Part shown: piece after piece, positions 1 through 9,016 of the stretch
Position numbering within the stretch: position 1 is the first letter of the stretch
How the letters are laid out: every line of letters starts with the position of its first letter
NCBI RefSeq assembly: GCF_001039355.2
Contig: NW_019775769.1
Span: 776,046 to 797,957, forward strand
Length of the DNA: 21,912 nt
Direction of reading: 5' to 3'
From: Lingula anatina
Taxonomy: Eukaryota > Brachiopoda > Lingulata > Lingulida > Lingulidae
The notes under the pieces: generated by a model
The model's database searches: none
What the model saw: only the letters and a program-made list of their open reading frames with translations
What the model was told of the DNA's origin: nothing
Position numbers and translations under genes: made by a program

Positions 1-1512
1 CCATTTCCCATTGTTTTGTACATGACATTAGTTGGGTGCACTAACCCAGACGCTTCCGACTCATCTTAACTTGTAAAATACATACATGTATTGGAGCCGG
101 GCTTTCATTCCTAGGACTACCATTCCAGTCACAACGACCCAATCTTCTGTTCGGTACAGATGCACTAAGAGATAGTTCGCACGCCGCACTACATCGCAAG
201 GTCAGGGGTCACAGTAACGAGGTTAATTACCATCTGGGTTTGGTATTTGACACCAGAAGCCGAAGAATACTTTAATTATCAAAGAAAAACACGTCGTGTA
301 TGTTGACTGAAGCTCATAAAGGTGTTGCAAACCAAGGTCAAGTATTCAAACCATTCAGCCGGGCTTGTACTATTAGTTGACTTTTGAATAAGCGTCGCTG
401 CATAATCATTGTGAGGTGGCTCCCGTATTGGTTTCCCCATACACTGGCGTTGTAAATATACATAAAGGCACCATAAATGAAACTCCCCTCGCAGCGATAA
501 CCTACCTTCGTAAGGTTCTGCACCGTTTATTCAAGTTTACTTCAGCTGGCACCTCTATCCTATGGGAGCGATCGATTTCGTCGTCTTTTCCTTACAACAC
601 GTTTTTATTATTAGATCTTTCTGGCAACTTGATACCTGCAAAATGTACCTGTTATTCGTATTTATTTATCTATTTGCTTTTGGAGGTTTTCGTTTGTATG
701 TATGCAGTGTGGTTCGCAGTCATCGATATCAGTGAGTGACACGTTTTACAAGTGTACCCATAATTTCAAAAATGCGTTCACTGAACACAGCGAGCAACGG
801 AGAGTTTTTTCTTAGTTTTTTTTCTGATGACATTAAATCTAATCCTATATTTCAACTGTCAAGTCACAAGTATGGTATGGGCACCGAAAAACTGTGCACC
901 GACAGACCGAAGAGTCACTAACACCCCATTCTCATAGATTAGATCGACCTACATTGGATCGACCTAACTCCCTGGGGGTTCACGCTAAATAGCTGTCAGC
1001 CGGGCGGACACGAAAGTTAATTACCCCTTAAAGCTTGTAGTAGGCGGGGACGGACACTTAAGGGGGATTATCTGACAGTAATCTAGTGAGACTCCCCGCG
1101 GTGATAGATCGATCTAAAAGTTGTGAGAACAGAGCCTTAGTTAACAATCTCACCAATTTCTATTGCAATCACTGACACCAGGACACTGATAATAGTCGTC
1201 TTATACAAATAAAGATATTTTGGGGGTCGGCGTTCTAAAATTGCGCTTCAGCGTCGTCATGATTGTAAAGGTAACGAGAATGCACTGATGTACCGATGCA
1301 CTGGGTGTAAATCGCTTAGTAACGTCAAGTCACGTGTACGTGACTCTGATACCAAAGCACCGTGAAAAGGGAGCATCTTTGAGCTACGCGCACTGCGGGG
1401 TAAATTAGAAAGTACCCAATGCTCACCTGGGGGAGTACTCAGTGATCGCCAGGGAGGATTTAGTGCTCGTGGAGCACCCAGTGCAAAGCCATGTCGCAAT
1501 CCTCCCCTGGAC
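1..1512. other. Upstream non-coding DNA, no gene seen
   Basis: No exon with convincing protein similarity is visible on either strand. The open frames here are short, unsupported by family motifs, and overlap one another. The only structure I can support is the degenerate palindromic element at 929-1130. Close to the gene, 1453-1464 and 1500-1512 form a short imperfect inverted repeat (CCAGGGAGGATT against AATCCTCCCCTGG) that flanks the start of the presumed core promoter. Confidence 0.6.
929..1130. mobile_element. Degenerate palindromic MITE-like element
   Basis: The stretch is an imperfect self-complementary sequence. The left end reads TTCTCATAG then TTAGATCGACCT, and the right end reads, in reverse complement, GTTCTCACAAC then TTTAGATCGATCT. 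The inner parts also pair imperfectly, for example GGCGGACACG against AAGTGTCCG. No target duplication or intact terminal repeat was found, so it is probably an old non-autonomous DNA transposon. It shares the phrases CGCTAAAT and GTTAATTA followed by several C with the element at 8556-8831, which suggests the same family. Both ends are approximate. Confidence 0.4.
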
Positions 1513-1530
1513 CAGCTATATATATAGCTG
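1513..1530 (+). promoter_or_regulatory. Palindromic TATA-like core promoter candidate
   Basis: CAGCTATATATATAGCTG is a perfect 18-bp palindrome with a TATATATA core. It lies 154 bp upstream of the UDP-glycosyltransferase ATG, the right place for a TATA box with a 5' UTR of about 130 nt. A CA-rich microsatellite begins one base downstream, so transcription would start inside or just after it. The assignment rests only on position and motif. Confidence 0.4.
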
Positions 1531-1564
1531 CATACACACACACACACACTCACACATACACTCG
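1531..1564. repeat. CA-rich microsatellite
   Basis: An imperfect (CA)n run lies between the TATA-like palindrome and the UDP-glycosyltransferase start codon, where the transcription start is expected. Length changes here would alter promoter-to-start spacing. Confidence 0.85.
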
Positions 1565-1683
1565 CACTGTTGTACGCAGAGAAGAAAAGACCGTGGAAAG
1601 GAGATTGACCGACTCGCACTTACACACGACAAAAGCATTTGTAAGTTCTCGCCGAGCAGTAACCACCCTTGCTGCGCGTCACC

Positions 1684-2649
1684 ATGCAACCGCTGCTCGC
1701 GATGCACGTGCGAGCGCTCGTGCTGATGCATGTTGTCGGCGGGATCTGCGGGGACAACATTCTGCTGTATCCGTACTCCGTGTTTTTTAATTCCCGAATC
1801 ATGAACATGGAGAAGCTTGCCCTCATGCTGCGGGATCACGGACATAACGTTACCATACTGGTGGAGGCAGCGTATCAGCCAACCCGACCGCTCGCGGGGG
1901 TCCACCTGGAGAAATTCACCGTCAAAAACACCCCGCTCGTCTCTCGAATCAAACAGCACTGGGACTTTAAAGCGGCATTAGAGTTCGTGCACATGTCCTT
2001 CCCGAAACAAATCGCGTTCATAGAAGAAGTCAGTTATTCCGTGGGTGACAGTTTGCTTGGGGATCGTGAAGTCATGAATAGAATCAAACACGGCAACTAT
2101 TCTCTCTTCATCTACGACTGGATTGATTTGTTTGGACCAATCCTTGTCCAGTATCTCAACATTCCGACCATAATCTACTCAAACTATGGGTTCGAAAACT
2201 GCTGGTCAATTTTTCATAACCCGGTCAATCCGGCATATATCCCCGTTATTCAAGATGACCACGGGTATTCCGACGAAATGTCCTTCTTCCAACGCCTGCA
2301 GAACGCTGTCTTATTTTGGGTAACTGAATATTATCTAAATATCGCCGCCACTAACAAAATTGAAAATCTGAAGAGAAAGCATTTCCCCGATGTCGACTGG
2401 CCCCACGTCAGATACGCTGGAGAAAAAGTGTCCCTTATTATCGCTGCCAACGTCCACTTCGCCTTCGACTATCCACGCCCTGTTATGCCGCACGTGAAAC
2501 CAATATCCGGGCTCCTACACACGGCCCCCCGCCCGCTGCCCGCACACCTAGAGGCCTTCATGTCATCTGCTGCAAACGGTGTCATTTTGCTGAGCTGGGG
2601 TACTGCCATGGCAACGCTGGATAAAGACCAGGCAGAAATACTAGCAAAG
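1684..2649 (+). CDS. UGT coding exon 1, acceptor-binding half
   Basis: Codes residues 1-322 and ends in phase 0 at GCAAAG|GTATAT. It holds the signal peptide with a hydrophobic core around residues 11-21, the helix that normally follows the catalytic His (here residues 38-54, ending GHNVTIL), Asp145, and the start of the donor half (GVILLSWGT, 299-307). Asn-X-Ser/Thr sites occur at NVT (55) and NYS (138). The frame stays open for 10 codons past the splice site to a TGA at 2680, so a retained intron would give a short soluble protein without the donor domain. Confidence 0.93.
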
Positions 2650-3970
2650 GTATATATTTTGATTTGGCATACTGCTTTGTGAACCGAAACTACTTTTTTA
2701 AAATATTGTCTTTCCATTCAATGCCTGTGAGGAATTGGGCATTTTTATATTTTAAAACGAAATTTTAGTGTTGGCATTGAGTTCTCATGTTCTCACCCCA
2801 CATTCAATAGGCCCTCCCTTAGACAAGCATTTACAAGTATTATGAGCGCTTATCATTGTTTATCTACAACCTGTGCAAAGGTTATTATTTGACCTCAGAT
2901 GCCCTTTTGAAATACGACTGTACACAACCCATGAAGAAAACAGCGTAAAATAAGGGCAAACGTTTGAGTGGTCAACTTAAAATGGAGGGGCAGTATAGAT
3001 TATTCAGAACCTCAACGCCAGAGTACCTTTAAAATTCTTTGAGAGTATTTTTATATGAAGGGAGTACAATATATTATGTACAATATATTGACATTTATGC
3101 AGAAATTTAACGTCCAAAATTAACACTAATATGGACGTAAATATATGTCTTCGATTAAGTTAAGTTTTTCAATCCATGTATATCCAAATATTTTGTATTT
3201 ATAATTCCATAATGCCGTCTCTCTACTTTTATTTTCTTTTTCAACTGTTGCTACATTATATTTCACGATACTTCAATCATAGGGCATTTAAAAACAACAT
3301 GAATAAATTATATTGGGCAATAATGCATTCACAGGTATTCGCAAAACTCCCCCAGAAGGTGATATGGCGGTACAAGGGGCCCCCACCGGCACACCTGGGC
3401 AATAACACCCTACTGGTCGACTGGTTACCACAGAACGACGTCCTAGCTCATGCCAACACCAAGCTCTTCATCACCCACTGTGGCGTCAGTAGTAGCTGGG
3501 AGACCATGATCCACGGGGTGCCCGTAGTGGCGGTGCCGCTGTGGGGCGACCAGTATCATCAGGCAACCAAACTGGTCACCAGGGTGAAAATGGGCGTTAA
3601 GATCGAATTCAAAAACTTAAATGCTGACGACTTCGAGAATGCCATCCTAAACGTGCTACAAAATAGCGATTATAAAGAAAATGCCGTGAAGATATCGGAG
3701 TTACTTCGTGATCAACCCTTGCCTGCGAAGGAGCAGTTTCTTTATTGGGTTGATTACGTCATACGTCATAAGGGTCCGCTTTTCTTTCGGTCATACGCCA
3801 CCTATCGTCTGGCGTGGTACGAATACTTTTTGTTGGACATTATGCTATTTATTTGTGCCCTTTTCATGTTCGCAATTTTTTTGTTAGTTTGGTGCCTTAG
3901 GTACGTAAATAAAGGGACAATTTATTTTTCGAGTTCGCTTTTCGGCACCAAGGAGAAGAAGACAAATTAA
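1684..3970 (+). CDS. UDP-glycosyltransferase (GT1 family), two coding exons
   Basis: Joining 1684-2649 to 3335-3970 gives an uninterrupted 533-aa protein, the usual length for animal microsomal UGTs. Such enzymes transfer a sugar from a UDP-sugar to small lipophilic acceptors in the ER lumen. Visible parts: a signal peptide (about 1-24), the N-terminal acceptor half, the C-terminal donor half with the family signature (about 352-395), a transmembrane helix (about 486-509) and a short tail ending KKTN, a KKXX ER-retrieval signal. The ATG at 1684 has ACC before it and starts a good signal sequence. Asp145 sits where the family has its catalytic-dyad Asp (FIYDW). The catalytic His position is Arg38 (NSRIMNM against the usual SHW). 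The gene looks otherwise intact. Substrate, sugar and subfamily cannot be told. Confidence 0.94.
2650..3334 (+). other. UGT intron (685 bp)
   Basis: Starts GTATAT and ends TTCACAG, phase 0. It is AT-rich and holds a short direct duplication of TGTACAATATATT around 3063-3090. No other gene or recognisable mobile element is visible in it. Confidence 0.88.
3335..3970 (+). CDS. UGT coding exon 2, UDP-sugar-binding half and membrane anchor
   Basis: Codes residues 323-533. It begins VFAKLPQKVIWRY, then W352-LPQNDVLAH and FITHCG at 367-372, and reaches WGDQ at 392-395, which together make the UGT signature. Asp394 and Gln395 match the residues that hold the sugar of UDP-sugar in known family members. 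Two positions differ from the common animal HGGxN pattern: Cys371 for the first Gly and Ser374 for Asn. The hydrophobic anchor is followed by a tail of about 24 residues ending KEKKTN. Only the last coding exon is compressed here; vertebrate UGTs split this part into several exons. Confidence 0.94.
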   Translation, partial: VFAKLPQKVIWRYKGPPPAHLGNNTLLVDWLPQNDVLAHANTKLFITHCGVSSSWETMIHGVPVVAVPLWGDQYHQATKLVTRVKMGVKIEFKNLNADDFENAILNVLQNSDYKENAVKISELLRDQPLPAKEQFLYWVDYVIRHKGPLFFRSYATYRLAWYEYFLLDIMLFICALFMFAIFLLVWCLRYVNKGTIYFSSSLFGTKEKKTN

Positions 3971-4142
3971 AAAAACAAAAACAGTTATGGTTGTATGGCA
4001 TTTTTTATAAGCGGAGAATGTATTTCTTTTCTTTTTTACTTTAATGAACAACATTCACGCCATGTTATTGCTTTTTCTGTATATTTTGTTCTATTTAAGC
4101 AGCGTATAATTATTATGGAATTTTAAAGTCGTTAATAATTTA

Positions 4143-4148
4143 AATAAA
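4143..4148 (+). terminator. Poly(A) signal AATAAA for the UGT gene
   Basis: A canonical AATAAA lies about 170 nt after the UGT stop codon, giving a 3' UTR of ordinary length. The AATAAA at 3907 is inside the coding sequence and is not the likely signal. Confidence 0.6.
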
Positions 4149-4469
4149 TAGCCTATTTATCCATGACAAATATGTGTGACAAGTGACAAGTGGGACAGCA
4201 AGTAGGCCTAATGCTTGTTAATCTCAACTGTTTTGAAGACTGACTTCATCAAAACAAATCTTTTAACATTTTCAGTTAAAGTATCATCGAATTTTAATAC
4301 CAACACACTTATAGGTTACTGAAGCCAAATTTAACGTGGAAAACATTCAGGAATTGCTGTTGGCTGGTATCCATTTTCCCTATCATATCTTAAATTTTGT
4401 ACTCATAAGTTTTTTTTGTGTGCGAGTGAATGTATTATGATTTTCATGAATCTAAAATGCTGATAAACT

Positions 4470-4693
4470 TTGAGTGCACAGAAGTGATATCTCACCGCTG
4501 GAGTTGTACATTGTTTGTATAATCTGATTGTGTTTGTTGTGATATTAAGCTTTTCTAGAGCAATATGTCAGCTATCAACAACTGCAACAGAGCTGATAGT
4601 TTTACTTTTATCATGGAATCCACAGAGGAACATTATGCGTGGCAATAGCAAAATCTCCCTACGTTTGTTTTGAAAAAAAATGGCATAACTCTA
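4470..4693 (+). repeat. Dispersed repeat, copy 1 of 3
   Basis: The order AAACTTTGA, TGTACATTGT, TGACATTAAGCTT-like, a GTCAGCTATCA block, GATAG, CATGGAATCCAC and TTTGTTTTGAAAA recurs at 21330-21540, and a shorter part at about 20080-20150. Similarity is partial, so this is an old interspersed repeat. No terminal repeats or coding capacity are visible and its class is unknown. Confidence 0.5.
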
Positions 4694-4922
4694 TTTTGTG
4701 CATATTTATACTTGTGGTGTATTTGTATGGTAGGCCTATATTTAATATACTTTGTAGCTTTCAACCATGACGATTTATTTTTGATTACTACTAAATTCCT
4801 TTAGATATCAGTAAATTGTGACCAGAATCATCATGTGCCAACGTTAAGAAATGAATAAATATTATGTTTTGATTTTTAAGTAATGTAAATGTTCCAATAA
4901 ATATATACAAATAGTGTGAGAG

Positions 4923-4976
<54 letters not shown>
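4923..4976. repeat. Compound (CA)n(GA)n microsatellite
   Basis: An uninterrupted CA run passes directly into a GA run of 36 bp. The open frames across it are low-complexity artefacts. Confidence 0.95.
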
Positions 4977-4978
<2 letters not shown>

Positions 4979-5143
4979 CAACTTTCTGGAAAAACAAAAA
5001 CAAAAAACTCTGTCATCTTCCACCAATTTAATTGTATCGTCACATCCTTTGCTCTGATAATATTCCGTACAAAATTTTGATCTTAACTTTCTGCAACTAA
5101 GCAACTAACAAAGGCACCGTTATTTCGCTTGATTGAATTGAAT

Positions 5144-5149
5144 TTTATT
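5144..5149 (-). terminator. Possible poly(A) signal for BRICHOS copy A
   Basis: Reads AATAAA on the minus strand, about 285 nt beyond the copy A stop codon. It is the nearest canonical hexamer I found on that side; a weaker non-canonical signal nearer the stop is possible. Confidence 0.35.
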
Positions 5150-5435
5150 TTGTGTGTTAATCATCCCTTTGCAATTTTGTTTCATAAGTCCACTAACATT
5201 GCAATAAGCTTTGTCCAGTATTCACCACTGACATTTTTGACATTAATTACATATTGTCAAGTATGTTTTGTATTTTGTATTGCATTCTTAGATGTTAATG
5301 CCTCACACGAATTGTGACTAGTGGCTGCATATTAGGATTCCATTGTACATGTATTTCATTATATACCATCATTTATGCTATTATTGATAATATTATCAAT
5401 TCAAGGCGCTATGACAAATTTCAGAAACAAAATGT

Positions 5436-5761
5436 TTATGTTAGTGGTGCGACTCTTGTATGTGCGGTAGGAGAAGAACAAAGGCATTTACTTTTAACGT
5501 ACACACCAGGGCAACAACTGCATTTCAGAAGTGTGCGTTGTGTGAAATGGATTTCTGGGCACTCATGGTTGTATTTGTCATAACCGCAAACGTTGATGTA
5601 TTCGCATGCAGAGCTTGCAGTGTAGCCCCAAATGTCCTCGGGCATCTTACCTCCTTCACATCTAAAAACGTAGGTGAATACCTTTGAATCAACAGAATGA
5701 AAGACTTTATATGCAATTTTTTGTAAAGCCCTCTTTTGCTTGCCCTTGTCTACAGCAGAAT
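5436..5761 (-). CDS. BRICHOS copy A, coding exon 5 (convertase site and Cys-rich peptide)
   Basis: Completes a split Asp codon, then 107 codons and TAA. VDKGKQKR is a dibasic site just after the BRICHOS domain. The released part has nine Cys, with the ending CSCCPGVYVKSKCLC, followed by a Ser/Thr/Ala-rich tail. Between KQKR and MPEDIWGY it is 17 residues longer than copy B and cannot be aligned there. Confidence 0.78.
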
Positions 5762-8700
5762 CTGAAACAATGAAGCGTAAATGCGTAAATGATTTTAATG
5801 CAATGATGAGATCAGAAACTTGGGGTTTTGCTCATTCAAACTTCAATTGCATTTTATCGTTATGAAATTGTGACAATAGGAAACGCTGTAGAGCTAGTTT
5901 TGGTTAATGTGACATGGAGCACGGCAATGACAACTAGCAGTTTCAAATGGTGGGTTCTTTTTCTGAAAAAGTGGACCTTTAACCATGAGGGGATATTTTG
6001 CAGCAAAAAGGGAGGTTCTTTCGAACCCCCTGAACCCCCTGGCTAGGGGCCTGAACTCTCTTGACATAATTTAATAGCACGGAGATAGCAATGTTCCATC
6101 CATTTATATTTTACACATGCATCATTTCACAAGAATCTCTCGACAAACAGGAGTGTCTACTTTAGTAGAGAAAATACTGTAAAAGGAAAGCATAGCGCAA
6201 GGCTCTCACGTAATATACAAGTTGAATTAGGATTTACTATTCATATTACATTGTCGGACAGAATCATTTCATTTATTTCCACAAAATCTTACCTGCAAGA
6301 AACTTGGCGTTAGGCGGCAACTTGTATGTAGTACTGTTATGGAGTGGCCGACCACCCAGGAATGTAATGGCGTCACTTGTCAGAAAGGAAAGGTCGGTGA
6401 TTGGTTCGAGGCTCACAGAAAGATATTGATGGACAACCAAGGAGGCATTAGCGCTCATTTGGCCCCCCTTTATCTGAAGAGGAAATGTGAATTCATACAT
6501 CATTATTGTATTTAGGATTCCTTCAATTGACAGGTTACGCAAGAAACGTGGCGAATTTCAATCCATTTGTATAATAGCAATGAAAAAAAAGTAATAATTT
6601 GTTTCTTTCAACGACGCTACACGTATGCCTCAGGGCTCTGTCCAAAAACTTTTATATATGAATTAAAAACTACTAATATTGATTTAAACTAATAAAAAGA
6701 AAAAGAGCTGAATGAAATACAAATTAATTGTAATATTTTTTTAATTTTTTAAATTTATTATTTAAAATTAAATTTTTTTTAATTTAAGACTTAATGATTT
6801 ATAAAGGGCTATGAAAATAAATATTGTAAAAAGCGTGGTGATTATCAATACATTGGGATGATTGCAAGCGAATAACAGTTACGAAATATGTCTTTTGCTT
6901 AAAAAGCGGACTTAGAAGTAATAAAAAAATACCATGCCTGTCATGATTTTGGTTGCTTCTAAGATTAACATAAATGATAAAATCTCTTATTTAAATACAG
7001 ATGTAAAATGACATTTAACGGAAAGTGTCTTTTAAGTAATAACATAATACATGTATGTTCGTATTTTTTTAGTTGTGTTGAGTCACCTGCACATTTTCCA
7101 TGCCTCTCTTTAGTGCATCAATATCACCAAACCCTGTGTCCTCCACCTGTCTTAAAATACAGTATCCGTCTCTTTTGTAACACAGAATGGAATGACCCTG
7201 GGCAAAAAGAGTATTATTTAGTTTCTCTGAAAAATTAGGAGCATTTGTTAGTTCATGTAGCCGCTTACCATTAAAAATGTACCCAAAAGTTTTAGAAAAG
7301 CAAGGCTCGGTTACAACATCGCTGCTCATACCCGCATTAGCCACTACATTACTACACTTCAAGTTAAAATTGACCTACAAACATCGATGAACAAAAGTAT
7401 GTACATGTATGTTGTAGTCTTCTACGAATAAAATCGTAATTAACATGTTTTGAAACAAATGTTGCTTCATTTCGATTGAAAAATAACCTTGTACCCTTAA
7501 AAAGCTGCTTTGGACACCCACGGCATTTTTGTTCTATTCGAATGCTAAAGCCTCGGTCACAACCGGCCGCACGGGCACTAACGCGCTGTTTGCATTCCAA
7601 TTTTGAGCAAAATCTCGAGTTCATAGACAGCTCGTAAACACGTACGGAGGATATTGGACATGTCCAAAAAATTCTACAAATAAAGCCTCAGTCACAACCG
7701 GACGCACGAATTTTAGGATCGTACGGCCCCTGCAAATTTCGTATAGGTAGAGAAAAGTTTGAAATGGAAAGGCACAAGTCTGCCTTGCGAGTCGCAGGGT
7801 GCACGTGAGAAGCAGGGACTCTAGTTGCAGGGTGCGATGTACTCATTTCTTGAGTTTGTCTTGCTACCTGTGTACATGGCACGCACTCACCATTTATGAA
7901 GAGAATGCTACGCACAGCGAAAGTATTTTCCTTTTGCTTCACGTAAGCCGTCAGTACTGAATCACAAGCGGGAGAGGCAAGTATGAAGCAAAATGGAACT
8001 ATTTTCGCCGTGCGTTGCATTTTTTTCGTAAGTGGTCAGTGCGTGCAAGGTAGCAAAACAAAATCAAGAAATGAATACAATGTTCACGGCCATCGCACCT
8101 TGCGTCCCTGTTTGAATGGACATCTCATGGTCCCCGCGACTCACAAGGCAGACCTGCGCCTTTCCCTGGAAACCTTTCCTCTACCTCCACGAACTCAACG
8201 GCCTCTACTGCACCAAAAATTCGTAGGGGACGAACGGTCCTAAAGTTCGTGCGGCCGGTTGTAACCGAGGCTTAAGAGAAATGATTTTGAAAAGTAGTAT
8301 ATGGCAAACACTCACATTTTTAATGTCACTTAAGGTCTCCGTCTCTTGTAAGGTGTTGTGGGCAGGGACATGAACATAGGTCTGCCGCTTTACCATGTCG
8401 ATTTCGACCTTTTCAATGAAATCAGCTTTACCCTCTCTTACTTGGACACTGAAGTACTGTAAGAAATATTTAAAGATGACACATTTGGCCGTATAGCTTG
8501 CAAGTATACTATCAAACCCCGTTAACATTTCAAATACTATAATTACCATAGTTAGAGACCATTCCCAGAGACTATGACTGGGTTCCCATACCTATTTCGA
8601 TCTAACAGGATCGGTCCATCTCCACCGAGTTGCTCGCTAAATTGCTTTCAGTTTAAGTGGATTAGATGTCTGGTAGCCAACTAAAGCTGCTGAACGATAG

Positions 8701-8979
8701 TTAATTAACCCCCAATCAGTTTCAGTAAGCGTTACAGACATCTAAGCCGCTTAAGTTGATTGCAATAAAACGAGAATCCCCTTGGAGATAGTTCGATCCA
8801 AAGTTAGTACGATAGGGTCAGGGAATGGTCTTTGTAGGAATTCTTTAGTAGGCGTCCCAGACGTATTTAGTTTTGTAAAGTTGGCTTACTTAAATAGTTT
8901 TAGATTCCGTAAATAGTTGTAGTACTACAATGTATAATAATTTTTTTAAAATGATATATATATATATATTTAATGTGCC

Positions 8980-9016
<37 letters not shown>

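Larger units (their letters stand above)
4149..5435. other. Convergent intergenic region, no gene seen
   Basis: The UGT gene (+) and BRICHOS copy A (-) end towards each other across this AT-rich stretch. It contains a dispersed repeat (4470-4693), a compound microsatellite (4923-4976) and the probable poly(A) signal of copy A (5144-5149). The remaining sequence shows no coding similarity. Confidence 0.6.

Noticed and set aside
338-921. Open frames at 338-523 (-), 416-739 (+) and 736-921 (+)
   Set aside because: They overlap on opposite strands, start mostly at non-ATG codons, and show no motif or splice context.
1257-1619. Minus-strand frame with a phrase like ESRTRDL that resembles SINE-derived peptides
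   Set aside because: No tRNA-like A/B boxes or tail could be recognised, so neither a protein nor a SINE is supported.
1491-1790. Frames across the CA repeat and UGT start
   Set aside because: Shadows of the UGT exon and of the microsatellite (poly-TH, poly-CV).
2650-2682. Extension of UGT exon 1 to the stop at 2680
   Set aside because: GCAAAG|GTATAT is a good donor, and joining to 3335 restores the family sequence without gap.
5645-5690. A 20-nt mini-intron (GTATTC...TTTTTAG) within exon 5 of copy A
   Set aside because: Too short for a spliceosomal intron; the frame is open without it.
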